This document shows, one piece after another, positions 38,501 to 47,900 of a stretch of 64,000 bases of DNA (position 1 is its first letter; the number at the start of each line of letters is the position of its first letter). The stretch is from Apostichopus japonicus (Eukaryota > Echinodermata > Holothuroidea > Aspidochirotida > Stichopodidae). Made by a program: the position numbers and the translations under genes. Location: NCBI RefSeq assembly GCF_037975245.1, contig NC_092563.1, positions 29,413,960-29,477,959 on the forward strand, given 5' to 3'. Below the pieces are notes generated by a model that was not told the origin of the DNA, searched no databases, and saw nothing but the letters and a program-made list of their open reading frames with translations.

Positions 38501-41500
38501 ATTTATAGTTCAAATCATACTTCACTGTGTACAGTATCTATAGGGCTATCCCCTTCTCATGATGAAATTTCAAATCTCTATTCATTTCTAATTTTTCCAT
38601 AATTTGGTTTTTGCTTGCATTTAAACTTACCAACTTTCAAGTCAAACGGAGTTGAGCTGACTGTGATTTTAACTTCAACTTTGCCACTATCACTGATGGG
38701 GATGCTGTAAACACAAAACAGATTATTTAAAGATGTATTAATCATAGATATGTAAGACCGTACATATTAAAATATGTGAATGCATTGAGTTGTGACTTCT
38801 GTAAACAATACTGAGACCATGCTCCTCACAACCTTTTGAAAACATCACAGAGGAATGCTGTAAGGTTCTTTTTTGATCTTGGGAATGACCACCCTAAATA
38901 TTTTCACTGAACTGAAAACATGCAACATAGTACTAACTTGTGAAGTGAGCAGATCAAATTAAGTTCACACAAGGGACTCCTTTGTCAGGAATTTTCAGAC
39001 TCTTAATGTTCCTGATTGAATGCACAGTTTCAAGATAATCAGTATTTCCCACAAAATATGCTAAAAATTCACATAATGGTCACCCATGATAAAATTTAGA
39101 CAAGTGATTTGATTCCACTCTAAATGTAGGTGTTTGTGAAAAACTAGCAAAATCGGCAAATCCCAACTTTTGAAAACTTCTAGCAATTTGTGGCCTTTAA
39201 AGTAACTTAAAGTAGCATCTGATAGAGTCATTTAAGTTAAATAAGAGCATGCCACATACTATAATTATGTCACTAAGACATTAAACCAAATGAATTTGTA
39301 ACATAACTTACATTACAGACATTTTTAGTACTGTCATACATGATAATTACACACAAGTTTACTTCACACTTCCAAAGTAAACTTACGAGACTGCAACTTT
39401 AAGATTACTTTAAATGCTTAAACCAAAAATCAAACTTACATGCTGTGTGTGTCATAAATCCATTTCGCTTCAACAGCAACATAAATTACCCCTCCATGCC
39501 AATACAAACCAACACCTGGTTTTACAGTTAAAAATGTCTTCGGTGAATGTTTGAGGCTGGTAATTTTGATGCTGTACCAAAATAATTATGACAATAACAT
39601 GTTAGCAAGTTACGCATGGCCTACCTTCTGTGAGCTACTACTACTTTTAATAATAAATTCATTTTCAGATTCACACCGTTTATTGAGTGTAGGCATTTAC
39701 AAAATTCATCAAATTTTCATACCAAGAATTAAAGTTATCATTGACATAATTCAACAAAACTAAAAATTATAAATGTGTTTGCATGGGTAAGACAAAACCT
39801 TTGAGAACTAAAGCAATTGTTAAATGTATTGTTTAATCTACACTCACTCATAAACTTTGTAATCAATTTTTCCCAGCACGGATATCTCTGTAGAATCTGC
39901 AAATTCCGGCATTTCTGGTAGCATGGGCAAGATCTGTTTGGCATCTGTGACTGAATTTACAGAAGGAAATTATGGTAACATTACAAATTTGTCAAGGAAA
40001 AGTGGTGTTCAGTGCCATCCAAGGGTGATATGTTGTTTATAAGAAGTTAAAAGAACTTGTTTTGATTGGGTTGTTAGCAAGGGCGTAGGAACCGGGGGGA
40101 TGGGGGTGCCAGCCCCCCAGTGAAAAATATGAGGGGGGGGGGGGCGGAAGTATCATTCCGCCCCCCTGCTTCGCAAGTCAGAAAACCCCTTTTTCATTTC
40201 CAAATGAGATAAAAATCTCATTTGGAGCACCAAATTGCATCTAAGGCCAGGTGAAAATGCAAAATTATTTACAAAATGGAGTGGGTGTTGAAGTGTGCTA
40301 TATTGCACCAATATTGCATCTGAGGCCACCTGGAAATGCAAAAAATATCCAAAGCAAAAAAAAATTCCCCCAGGCTGGCCATCAGCCTCCGCCCCCCCCC
40401 CCCCCACTCAAAAGTACCTTCCTACGCCACTGGTTGTTACAATCTATACAACAAAAAATTAACAGTTAACATTAAGGCCTGCACTGAGAAGCCAACATCA
40501 GTATCAATTTGGCATCAAAGGAGCAATTCAGAGATGTACTGTAGCATATATAGGCCTAGTTTAGTTGTGAAACTGTCTTGAATACCAGAATAGCTAGTGG
40601 CTTAGAAAAGTAACCAGCTCTCAAATTGTCATTTCTCTTGGAGTATAAAATATATCAAGACAGCAATTCTGTAGGCTTACATTATCCTTTTAATCCTGAG
40701 TGAACAATTTAGCATTTACCATTTTGGGTTCAATAAACATTTTTTATCATAAAAAAAAGAGAAGCCACATGACTGCATACTAAGCCTATTCAATAAGCCT
40801 GCATCAAGGCTACATGTTGCCAGTCTCGACTCCACTTCCACGATCAACGGCTACTCTGTTAGTGCTCATCACTGAATTTACGCCTACTGTATTCTTACTG
40901 GCCTAGGGTGCCATACTCCTATTAGAGTCTTTATGAATCTGCCCGGATATTCTCCTTCAGGAAAAGTACCAAAATGCAGTAGGAAAACATCTTTTATGAT
41001 ATGGTATCAATCAGGATCTGGTTTCGTGTGGCTTGCATGTTGAAGAGCATGCCTGGAAGTACATGTGGTGTAAAATTGGGTCAATTGAGGCAATTTTAGA
41101 CCCCTTTAGGACTCCCAGGGTTTACATATGAAATTGTTTACTACTAACTGAGTGAAGAGGTTTATTTACAAGTGGCAAAAACTTTAGGCTCGAAGCAACA
41201 AATCTACAAGGTCATGATATGGAAACAGATGGTGCCATGAAAGGCCAACTTGTCAGCTATCCAGTGATGGGTAGCGTTTAGCTAGTGAGAACTTTTATCT
41301 GGAATTAGAGACCACATTACTTTTTAGTATGTAAGTCAATGGGGCTTTTAATGGGCGTATACTACCCTAGCTAATACAAACTAGCCTAAGCTTAGGGCTA
41401 GTTAATTTTTTTACTTGTTTACGCCTAGCCTACTGTACTTACAAAAATCAAGTGCGTTCTGTGTGATTCGAGTTTTTATGCCAGCATTTTCTCCCAGGGC

Positions 41501-41539
41501 CAGGCTTGTTAGAAGAATCAATAAAACAGCTCCTTTCAT
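25414..41539 (-). CDS. BPI/LBP-family secreted lipid-binding protein, 16 coding exons
   Basis: Coding exons in transcript order: 41443-41539, 39848-39950, 39440-39571, 38631-38704, 37991-38087, 36563-36626, 35833-35896, 35069-35163, 33679-33855, 32666-32731, 31560-31727, 30370-30437, 29700-29742, 28951-29014, 26109-26188 and 25414-25449; together 1428 nt, 475 residues. All introns are GT/AG and every phase matches. MKGAVLLILLTSLALG is a signal peptide, followed by AGIKTRITQNALDF, the typical BPI/LBP/CETP start. IDYKVYDIKITSL, the pair Cys152/Cys191 (counterpart of the conserved BPI disulfide), FYIWLTDYGLNSAGQALFSS and the short tail GFVKIGIDLAR follow human BPI in order and length (487 residues). 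The protein is probably secreted and binds LPS or other lipids in innate immunity; bactericidal activity is not shown. The exon 7 donor (GTTCGT) is weak. The introns contain only repeats. Confidence 0.93.
26811..27175. mobile_element. TTAA-flanked MITE, copy A (365 bp)
   Basis: It starts AGGCATTGAAGACTCGCCCC and ends GCGAGTCTTTACAAGCT, with TTAA directly on both sides (26807-26810 and 27176-27179). The terminal inverted repeats are imperfect (GAAGACTC / GAGTCTT). Almost the whole length is repeated at 51744-52115. TTAA duplication is the hallmark of piggyBac-type (and some other) DNA transposons. It lies in the last-but-one intron of the BPI-like gene. Confidence 0.85.
30017..30190 (-). mobile_element. 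U2-headed SINE-like element, diverged copy
   Basis: It shares the family body in the same order: ACCAAAC, CTCAACTCAGT, GTGTGATCAT-like and TCCCTTTGAAAG. The U2 head is eroded (minus strand AATCAGAATCATGTGCAAG). It is an old copy in a BPI-gene intron. Confidence 0.55.
30479..30599. repeat. 20-bp minisatellite, six units
   Basis: Six head-to-tail copies of TATAAATATGCATATATTAC, two of them with CATTTATT instead. There are no spacers, so this is not a CRISPR array. It lies in a BPI-gene intron. Confidence 0.95.
30794..30833 (+). other. Hammerhead-ribozyme-like motif lacking stem III
   Basis: In order: GCCT, core CTGAAGA, the 6-bp hairpin GATCCT-GCT-AGGATC, GAAA, then TGTC and AGGC, which pairs with the initial GCCT. 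This matches a type I hammerhead layout (stem I, CUGANGA, stem II, GAAA, cleavage triplet GUC), but no stem III hairpin separates GAAA from GUC. Such motifs are known in Penelope-like retroelements. It may be a relic or coincidence. Confidence 0.3.
30928..31110. mobile_element. hAT-like MITE, CACCCAGTTGGGACAATT family, copy B
   Basis: It is bordered by ATTTCCAT on both sides (30920-30927 and 31111-31118). The body matches copy A (TTTCCTAATGCTAATACCTC, CACTGGTATTGACAGTACGA). The right terminal repeat is missing, so the copy is end-deleted. It is embedded in an array of diverged ~70-bp units (TTGAATATTCATGC / CATTTCCAT / CCAGTCGGG) spanning about 30870-31236. Confidence 0.65.
31237..31433. mobile_element. 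hAT-like MITE, CACCCAGTTGGGACAATT family, copy C
   Basis: It has an exact 8-bp target duplication ATTTCCAT (31229-31236 and 31434-31441). The left end is CAACCAGTCGGGACAACTTT and the right end is the complement of CACCCAGGTGGGACAATTTT. At 197 bp it is non-coding. It ends about 125 bp 3' (in transcript sense) of BPI exon 11. Confidence 0.85.
31880..31956 (-). mobile_element. tRNA-like SINE head fragment
   Basis: On the minus strand TAGCTCAGACAGAAGAGCAC resembles an A-box region and CCCTAGTTCGAAATC a B-box. The spacing is tRNA-like, but the acceptor and anticodon stems are poor, so it is a SINE relic rather than a tRNA gene. Confidence 0.5.
31996..32240. repeat. Two-unit tandem duplication of about 123 bp
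   Basis: The segment from CAAGGGTGAGGGGAGG to TGAATGAAAAACACCA is repeated once with few differences, in a BPI-gene intron. Confidence 0.9.
35518..35590. repeat. TA/TTTA microsatellite
   Basis: Runs of TATATA and TATTTATA in a BPI-gene intron, next to a SINE tail. Confidence 0.95.
35609..35676 (+). mobile_element. tRNA-derived SINE, 3' tail fragment
   Basis: GGAGGCT..AAGTTTCTTCACTGT and GGATTTCCCAACTCATCTCC match the 3' part of the 17.8-kb SINE. Again the fragment abuts a TA tract. Confidence 0.65.
36851..37046 (-). mobile_element. tRNA-derived SINE, nearly full length
   Basis: On the minus strand it shows GATACAGGTGACAGG, ACCGGTTTCGAACCTCTGGA, GTGTCCATGGCCTAGTGAAT and GGAGGCTGGAAAG in the same order as the 17.8-kb copy. 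This confirms that the upstream head with the extra B-box-like motif belongs to the element. It lies in a BPI-gene intron. Confidence 0.82.
37209..37662. mobile_element. hAT-like non-autonomous element, CAAGGGCGGCGG family, copy A
   Basis: It has an exact 8-bp target duplication ACTGTAGG (37201-37208 and 37663-37670) and terminal inverted repeats CAAGGGCGGCGGAA / TTCCGCCGCCCTTG. The length is 454 bp. The ends carry G/C homopolymer runs. A short open frame starting MHDYLSGAPPLVGAE is shared with copy B but belongs to the repeat. It lies in a BPI-gene intron. Confidence 0.92.
37779..37962. repeat. Two-unit tandem duplication of 92 bp
   Basis: The unit starts ATGAGACACAGTGAACTC and is repeated almost unchanged. 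It ends just 3' (in transcript sense) of BPI exon 5. Confidence 0.9.
40078..40432. mobile_element. hAT-like MITE, CAAGGGCGTAGG ends
   Basis: The ends are CAAGGGCGTAGG and the complement of CAGTGGCGTAGG. The 8-bp flanks GTTGTTAG (40070-40077) and GTTGTTAC (40433-40440) differ only in the last base. Inside are G/C runs and a short hairpin (CCAAATGAGAT / ATCTCATTTGG). It lies in BPI intron 1. Confidence 0.82.
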
Positions 41540-43923
41540 CTTGCATGAACCGTACTAGCAGTGTTGGAGATAAGAACTAAGATACTGTAGTGAGCTAGTT
41601 AGAAATACAAGTACGAGTAGGAAGTCAGTGTAACTTTGGCTAACTATTATTAAACCAGTTTCACGAAAATAGTACAATGATGACACAAACCGGTAATATT
41701 AAGCCAAAATGACTTCTATGCTGTGTCTATATTCATAAATTTGTAAAAGCCCATGTCATGAGAACCTTGATCTCTTAGACGCAAAAGTCTTAGAATTGCA
41801 ACATTATTTCTGTTGAATAGCTGGAAAGATCGATACTGAGGTAGCATTCATATCTTATGACTTCTCATATGGAGCTGAACGACCCTTGCCCACAGGAATT
41901 AATAATTTCTGTGCCGTTGCCACATTAGCTGTATAGTTATACAAAGTTGCTAAAGAGCGGATGGGGATTAATAGATCGGGGATAATATCATTCAATGACT
42001 GATGATGGGGAATAGCCTATAACGGGATAAACAATTGAATATATAGCTTTGAGTTGTCACTATATTGTCCGTCTGAAGAGAGAATGGTTCATGCGGTCCA
42101 TTGATGTCCGAAGTGCTCCACCGGGGCAAATAATAGTTCCGATAGTCCGAGCCGACAGATCACAACTGCAAGTCACGTTTGCACTGAGATATGTTTAAAC
42201 ACATTCATTACACACCTCCCTGTGGCGGGAGCAATGGGGGAGTGACGCTGATGATGGTTCAGTTGAGGGATTTCTGCATACATACATAGGCCTACATGAG
42301 AACAATTAGACTCACTATTACGGCTTTACAGCTCCCACCACACCACACCCCACCATATGTGTAGCCTCACACAAAGTATTTAATAGCACAACTCAGAGCT
42401 GCTTGTGTAGACCCTATATTATAAATATGCCTTAAAATGCTGCATTTGACGTCTAAACTTTATTCCTTTTTTCTGGGGAAGAATTACATGGGAGTCGGCT
42501 TTAATGACCCCAGGGCAGAAAACACCCTCCTAAATAAAACATCTGGTTCTACTCTAGCCCACCTATAAAGGTCCAGATCTTTTCTTGCAATAAATCTTGG
42601 AATTTTTTTGAATTGACCAATATTTATCAAGTTAATTGTTACCATCTTGCATTTAGAGCTACTTATATAGACCTAAAGGCCACAGAATGCAGCATTTGAA
42701 GTCTAAATGTGTGTGTGTGTGTATGGGGTGGGGCAGATATGGGATTCGGCTTCAATGAACCAGAGAGCAGAATACCTTTTTTTTTTTTTTTTTGATTGTT
42801 ACTATTGAAGACGAGCGCCATTGCAGCAACAAAGCCGCGAATTCTGAAGAACAAGTAGGCCTTAGACCAAGGTAATTTCACTAGTTCAGTGCAATGTACA
42901 TAAGTCTACGTCATATGGTTAATCTAATGATTGTGAAGGAAGAAGCACAAGGCCGTTCTTGACCGGATTTCACGGGTTTTGGGAGAAGTAGAGAGAATTC
43001 AAATAGCAACGCCTCTGAGCGAAAACGTCTTCTTGAAGCTAAAGAAATTGACAGCGGATCAACGCGGCCCGCCGGATCAGCAGTGATACAAATTACCTGA
43101 TAACAAACTTACTATACTACTTTTGTCAGCGCCTGCGACACAGGTTTGAGTGTTGGAAGAGTAACTTCTAGTAGAAGTATTCCCGGTCTCTGACGTAAGC
43201 AGGGTTGAGATTGGGAAGGCATGGCAGTTCAAAACTACACCGCGACCTGTTGAAACTACTTGGGTATCCCTTTCATTGAGAAGACAAAATAATAGTTTTT
43301 GCGTCCGTCGGAACTCCTAATCTGGCCGGCAAGCCATGGATAAGCGGAGCCTGCACGTGAGAGGGGCTTTTTCTACCAGAGAAACTCTACCAGGATAAAA
43401 CACCCACTGTGAAAGATGCTAGGAGACCTTTTGTAATCTATTGTGCCACTGTCCAATAAGGGTCTATGGGCCACGACAAGCTCTGAGGAATTTAATAGTT
43501 ATGGACATTTAAAATGTCACTTAAAATATATTAAAGTGGTATTGGGTGCGAGAAAATAATCTTATTTGTATAGTCTTCATCTAATTCGAACAAAACATTG
43601 GCCAAGTAGCTGCTCGATTTGTGGAGTGTTGAATGGGGGGGGGGGGGGGGGAGAATGAATGACCAGAGGAGTCCCAGTGATCTTAAAATCTTAGTGTGTC
43701 TGAAAAAAAAAACATTTTCAAATAAATTTAGAGTAATGACAGGGATTCTAAAACTAGGGGCAAGATTACAGATTACAGATTCAAAGACAAAATCTAACTG
43801 ATTTTCAAAAGATATCATAATAGTTTTTTGATAATTATTTTAGGGAAATTTCCTAGGGGAAAATATCATCACTGGAGGCTGAACTTGTAGAGCTGGGGGA
43901 CATTTATCTCGGCCCCATATAGT
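41540..43923. other. Upstream region of the BPI-like gene; no further gene seen
   Basis: Should contain the BPI-gene promoter; no TATA box at a convincing distance was identified. A roughly 250-bp unit is repeated twice at about 42391-42730 (GCATTTGACGTCTAAAC at about 42443 and GCATTTGAAGTCTAAATG at about 42692) and is related to sequence at 63.7-64 kb. A G run lies at about 43636-43651. 42900-43480 is richer in GC than its surroundings, but no exon can be defended. Confidence 0.45.
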
Positions 43924-44038
43924 CATAGGCGTACGAGGCGGGGGGGGGGGGGGCAGGGGGGGGCAGACTGCCCCCCAAATTTCCAGAGGACAAGAAATTC
44001 GGGCAAAAGTCCTGAAAAATTCGGGCAGCCTAAGAGGA

Positions 44039-44072
<34 letters not shown>

Positions 44073-45477
44073 TCTCCTCTTAGGCTGCCCGAAATGTTAA
44101 GGACTTTTGCCCGAATTTCTTGTCCTCTGGAAATATATATATATATAAATATGCAGTAGCTTGCCCGAATCTTTTTCAAATTTTTGCCCGACAATTCCAT
44201 GATTTTCTTTATTTAGCATCATGATGCCCGAATATTTCCGCGTAACACCACCGTAAGCGCAGTTCATCTGGGCTACCACGCTTTTTGCACGATCAATTTT
44301 TTTCTAACTAGTCAATTGTATACCTGGACCAAGGGCGGCGGAACCGGGGGGCACAGGGGGCACATGCCCCCACTTTTCCTCAGGTTAAAAATGTGCCTTT
44401 TTTCTACATAAAAATTGAGGTGCCTCAAGTTAGCAAGAGGCCAGGGAACCAGAATGAACACTCGGGAAGGGCCGTTTCCGGCCATCTGAGGGGTTTGTAA
44501 AACCAACATTTTTATAGTACGCTCCGCGCCAACCAATGGTGGCGCTCCGCTCAGATAGTCGTGCATACAACTTTGCAGATCCTGGCTAAGCCCCTGACTT
44601 TTAATGAATTTCTGTGGGTAAAACTCAAGCTATTTCGAATGGAAAAGATTTGTTTAGATATTAACAAGAAAAAACTCTAATTCGGAAGATTCCTACATTA
44701 GCAACTAGCATGATTTCACCTCATTTTGTCTCAAAAGAAAACTTGTTCTTTGTTTCCCAATTTGCGCATTTTACACAAATAAGATAATACAATAAGAGTT
44801 ATAAAGGGTACTAAATATAAGGCTGCATCAGTCCAATCGAATATCTGCAAAATGCCCTCTGATGTCGGTGCCCCCCCCCCCCCAAGATTAAAAGTGTTTC
44901 CGCCGCCCTTGACCTGGACATCCCCAACATGAGTGTATATAAGAAACGTATTCTTGTTCATGGATGGTGGGGGGGGGGTGCCTGCAAGCCTAGAAGTACA
45001 GGTTTATCATATTCTTTGTTATATTTTATACTTTTTTGTGAGACAAATTGCAGTCTCACCCGACACAGCGACATTATCCCGCCTATGTGTCGTTGAACAA
45101 TGTATCTTTTTCTGGAGGTAGCTGAGTACTGTGTTAAAATAATAAATAAGGTTACTAAATAGGAGCTTAAAAACCATACTGTCCCATTTTTCCCCTTCAA
45201 AGTGATTTAACCATTTTTTCTTCTTCTAATTTACCAAATTTTTGGGGAAGTGTAAATTTCTAAAACGTGAGATTATAAAATAAAGAATGTTTAGATGCAA
45301 CTTGCAAGGCCTCAAAAGTGCCGTTTCCGGCAATCTGAGAGGTATTGTGTGCCAAAAATTTTCTTGTACGCTACGCGCCAACCGTTGGTGGCGCTCCGCT
45401 TTGATAGTGTCACGGGAACTTTCGGGCACAAAAAGTTCTGCCCCCCCCCCAAACTGAAATGGTCCCGTACGCCTATG
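43924..45477. mobile_element. hAT-like element (CATAGGCGTACG ends) with a nested insertion
   Basis: It has an exact 8-bp target duplication CATATAGT (43916-43923 and 45478-45485) and terminal repeats CATAGGCGTACG at both ends (inverted), each followed by G-rich sequence. The total is 1554 bp, about 964 bp without the nested element at 44330-44911 and its duplicated 8 bp. Near the left end is a nearly perfect ~60-bp inverted repeat (about 43980-44039 and 44074-44132) around an AT tract. No transposase is recognised. Confidence 0.88.
44330..44911. mobile_element. hAT-like non-autonomous element, CAAGGGCGGCGG family, copy B, nested
   Basis: It has an exact 8-bp target duplication ACCTGGAC (44322-44329 and 44912-44919) and terminal repeats CAAGGGCGGCGGAA / TTCCGCCGCCCTTG. 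It is 582 bp, in the opposite orientation to copy A at 37.2 kb. It inserted into the CATAGGCGTACG element, so it is the younger of the two. The open frame beginning MHDYLSGAPPLVGAE recurs here on the minus strand. Confidence 0.92.
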
Positions 45478-45485
45478 CATATAGT

Positions 45486-47095
45486 AAGTTAAAAAGGCAC
45501 TGGAAACTTCTAGTTAAAATAGGATTTGTGGTGTGGCTTCGTAGTCAGGCACTGAGAATTATTAAAGACGATCGTTCATGGTCCGACTCGACGATGCCGA
45601 TGCATAGGGTGTGTGTGCGAGGGGGGGGGGGGGGGTAGCCCACATATAACTGTAGACTATCGGGCCTGGTTCTGTCTTGCTTTCCGGCCATTTGGGCGGC
45701 CCGTCTTCTACGTTGACTCCTACTAGTTTTAGAGGATCTGCAAAACCATCGTAATGACGTTGCTGGAACGACAATATACTTACAATGTGCTTAAAGGGCA
45801 TAAGCAGTCGCCACAACATTACTTTTGAATATCACTTGACAACCTATTAAACTTCCTCTTATGTGAATGTAGCTGCATTTTCCCTTTAAAATTAGATATA
45901 CACGATCGTTCTTTCACGAGAGCCGCGATTGGTAGTGCACAGTACTCTGAATATCATGTATAACTTTCGACCCGGCCCTGCAAAAGTAGGGTTCGGCATT
46001 GAAACTAGACGTCGATAGAAGTGTTCGGGCAAAGTGGTCTTCCCATCAAGTCCTTCCGGCGTCACTGGGCAGAGTCCCCGGAGAACACCGTCGGCATCAG
46101 AATGTTCGCGAAAATCGCGAAAATTGCAGGAAACAGTTTAACTCATTTTCCATGACAACCTCTTGCAATCTCATTGCTTTATAGCTGTTAAGTTTACTTC
46201 AAAATATATGTCTGCCAAAAGGTGCTGGGGAGAACCCACTGCCTGAAGTTCGTAATCTCGCTAATGCATTTACAGAATTGGAAATTATTGGTGGCTGCAG
46301 CATCCTCGTCCTCTGTATTGCAATAATACATTGCATTGGTCATACTCACCTATGTTGTATTACAGCTAAACTTTTCGTGGCCTTATGAATCCTTCGTTTA
46401 GACCTCTTTCTCATTACCTCTTCCCATGGCACGCCAAACTAACAGACTGTCTCTGATTACTTTCTGAAATATTTGTAAACTCACGGTACATGTGTTGTGA
46501 TTAATGTGTACCCAGTCTCATTCTGAGACAGTATCTTTCTAGTGCCCCGCATTTCGTATGTCCCTCAGAGCTTCCGGAGTGATTTGTCCCTTGGACTTAT
46601 CAGGGATTTAAGACAGTCACGCACAACACCGTTAGTGGCATTTTGCCATTGTCGGTTTGGCCTGCAAAGAGTAAACACTATAAACCTGAGCAAATGCATG
46701 CTGCGTAGAAACGCCCCCCTTTTCTTCATTGCCTTTCATTTCAAAGTAGCCAATAAAATACTTTGTGTTAATTTTTTAAAATTCTAATAAGGGAATTAAT
46801 TACTCAGATTTGTTCTTAAACGTTGCATATATTGCTGTAGAAGATGAACATGTCTTTTTTTTAACATTAATTTGAAGCTTATTTTTCGATTTGTCGAGTC
46901 AACGTGGGAGGCAAACTAGAGTTAACACCTACATTCATACTAACCACTATATGAATACAAACTCGTTTAAATAAAAAAATACGGAGACTCCTCCCTAGCA
47001 GTTGTGCATGTAGAATATTCATTTACCTAAGAGAACAACATTTGAGCTGGCGAAATATCAGTTCCAATACAGCAGGACTTTGAACACGGATACTT
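45486..47095. other. No gene seen
   Basis: Spacer with a G run at about 45619-45635. Short open frames at 45562-45819 (minus), 45999-46184 and 46542-46787 have no recognisable domain. Confidence 0.5.
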
Positions 47096-47176
47096 GCCCA
47101 AATCAAGACTTCGAGACTTTGACTGTGTGATCATCGTCAGGTGTGTATCACGATTCCCCCTCGAAAGGGAACATAT
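47096..47176 (-). mobile_element. U2-headed SINE-like element, partial copy
   Basis: The body segment GACTGTGTGATCATCGTCAG, then CCCTCGAAAGGGAACATATA, is followed by the family's 3'-end-like TTTTTAAGAAAAATTCACCC. The U2 5' end is missing. It lies immediately beside the next copy. Confidence 0.65.
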
Positions 47177-47206
47177 ACTTTTTAAGAAAAATTCACCCAA
47201 GTAATA

Positions 47207-47381
47207 CTTTTTTAGAAAAAGTCGCCCAGGAAAAAAACCAAACTACCGAACGACTGATCCGCTCTCAACCCCAGTCCCCTTGCATCAGGACTGTGACTGT
47301 GTGATCATCGTCAGGTGTGCATCACCATTTCCCTCGAAAGGGAACAGATACTACAAATGATCTTAGCCAAAAGGCCGAGAA
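47207..47381 (-). mobile_element. U2-headed SINE-like element, best-preserved head
   Basis: The minus strand begins CTTCTCGGCCTTTTGGCTAA, then GATCATTTGTAGTATCTGTTC: about 41 nt matching the U2 snRNA 5' end with about two changes. The shared body follows and ends GGGCGACTTTTTCTAAAAAAG. AAGTAATA occurs at both borders (47199-47206 and 47380-47387), a possible short target duplication overlapping the edge. It lies upstream of the GPCR array. Confidence 0.8.
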
Positions 47382-47900
47382 GTAATATTCCAATATGGTT
47401 TACTCAAAATGGCCTTTATGTATATTCTCCACGATGTCCAATCTCTTTAAAACAATGCTTAACAACAGCGTGTGACATTGAACGACAATATTCAGTTTCC
47501 TGGCGTGAGAGGTGGGCGGAGAGACACGCGTCATTGACGCATGCGCACAACGGCATTGTAAAGTTGATGAAGTAACTAGATGGCTCAATTATATTTGCTA
47601 TTTTCTCTCTATATCCTGTTTACGGAATCTATTAAAACACTGAAATCCGCTACATGGAGAATCATTTCCAGCACTCAATTTTACGAAAGGTATAATATCT
47701 TAGAAGCGTTCTTCAGACATCGGTTAAGACCAGGGAAGATAAGAAGGTTATATAGCTTGATGGAAGTACATTTTGACAGTGAGCACTCTTAATTCTCAAT
47801 CCTGACCGCTACTCTTATAAACTTGGAAATTTGCAATCCACTGATTATCGTATTCAATAAATTCCTTCTATATATAAACCAACTTACTTTATTCGCCAAT

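Noticed and set aside
45486-45795. Possible TTAA element between AGTTAAAAAGG and GCTTAAAGGGC
   Set aside because: The two ends are in the same orientation, so there are no terminal inverted repeats.
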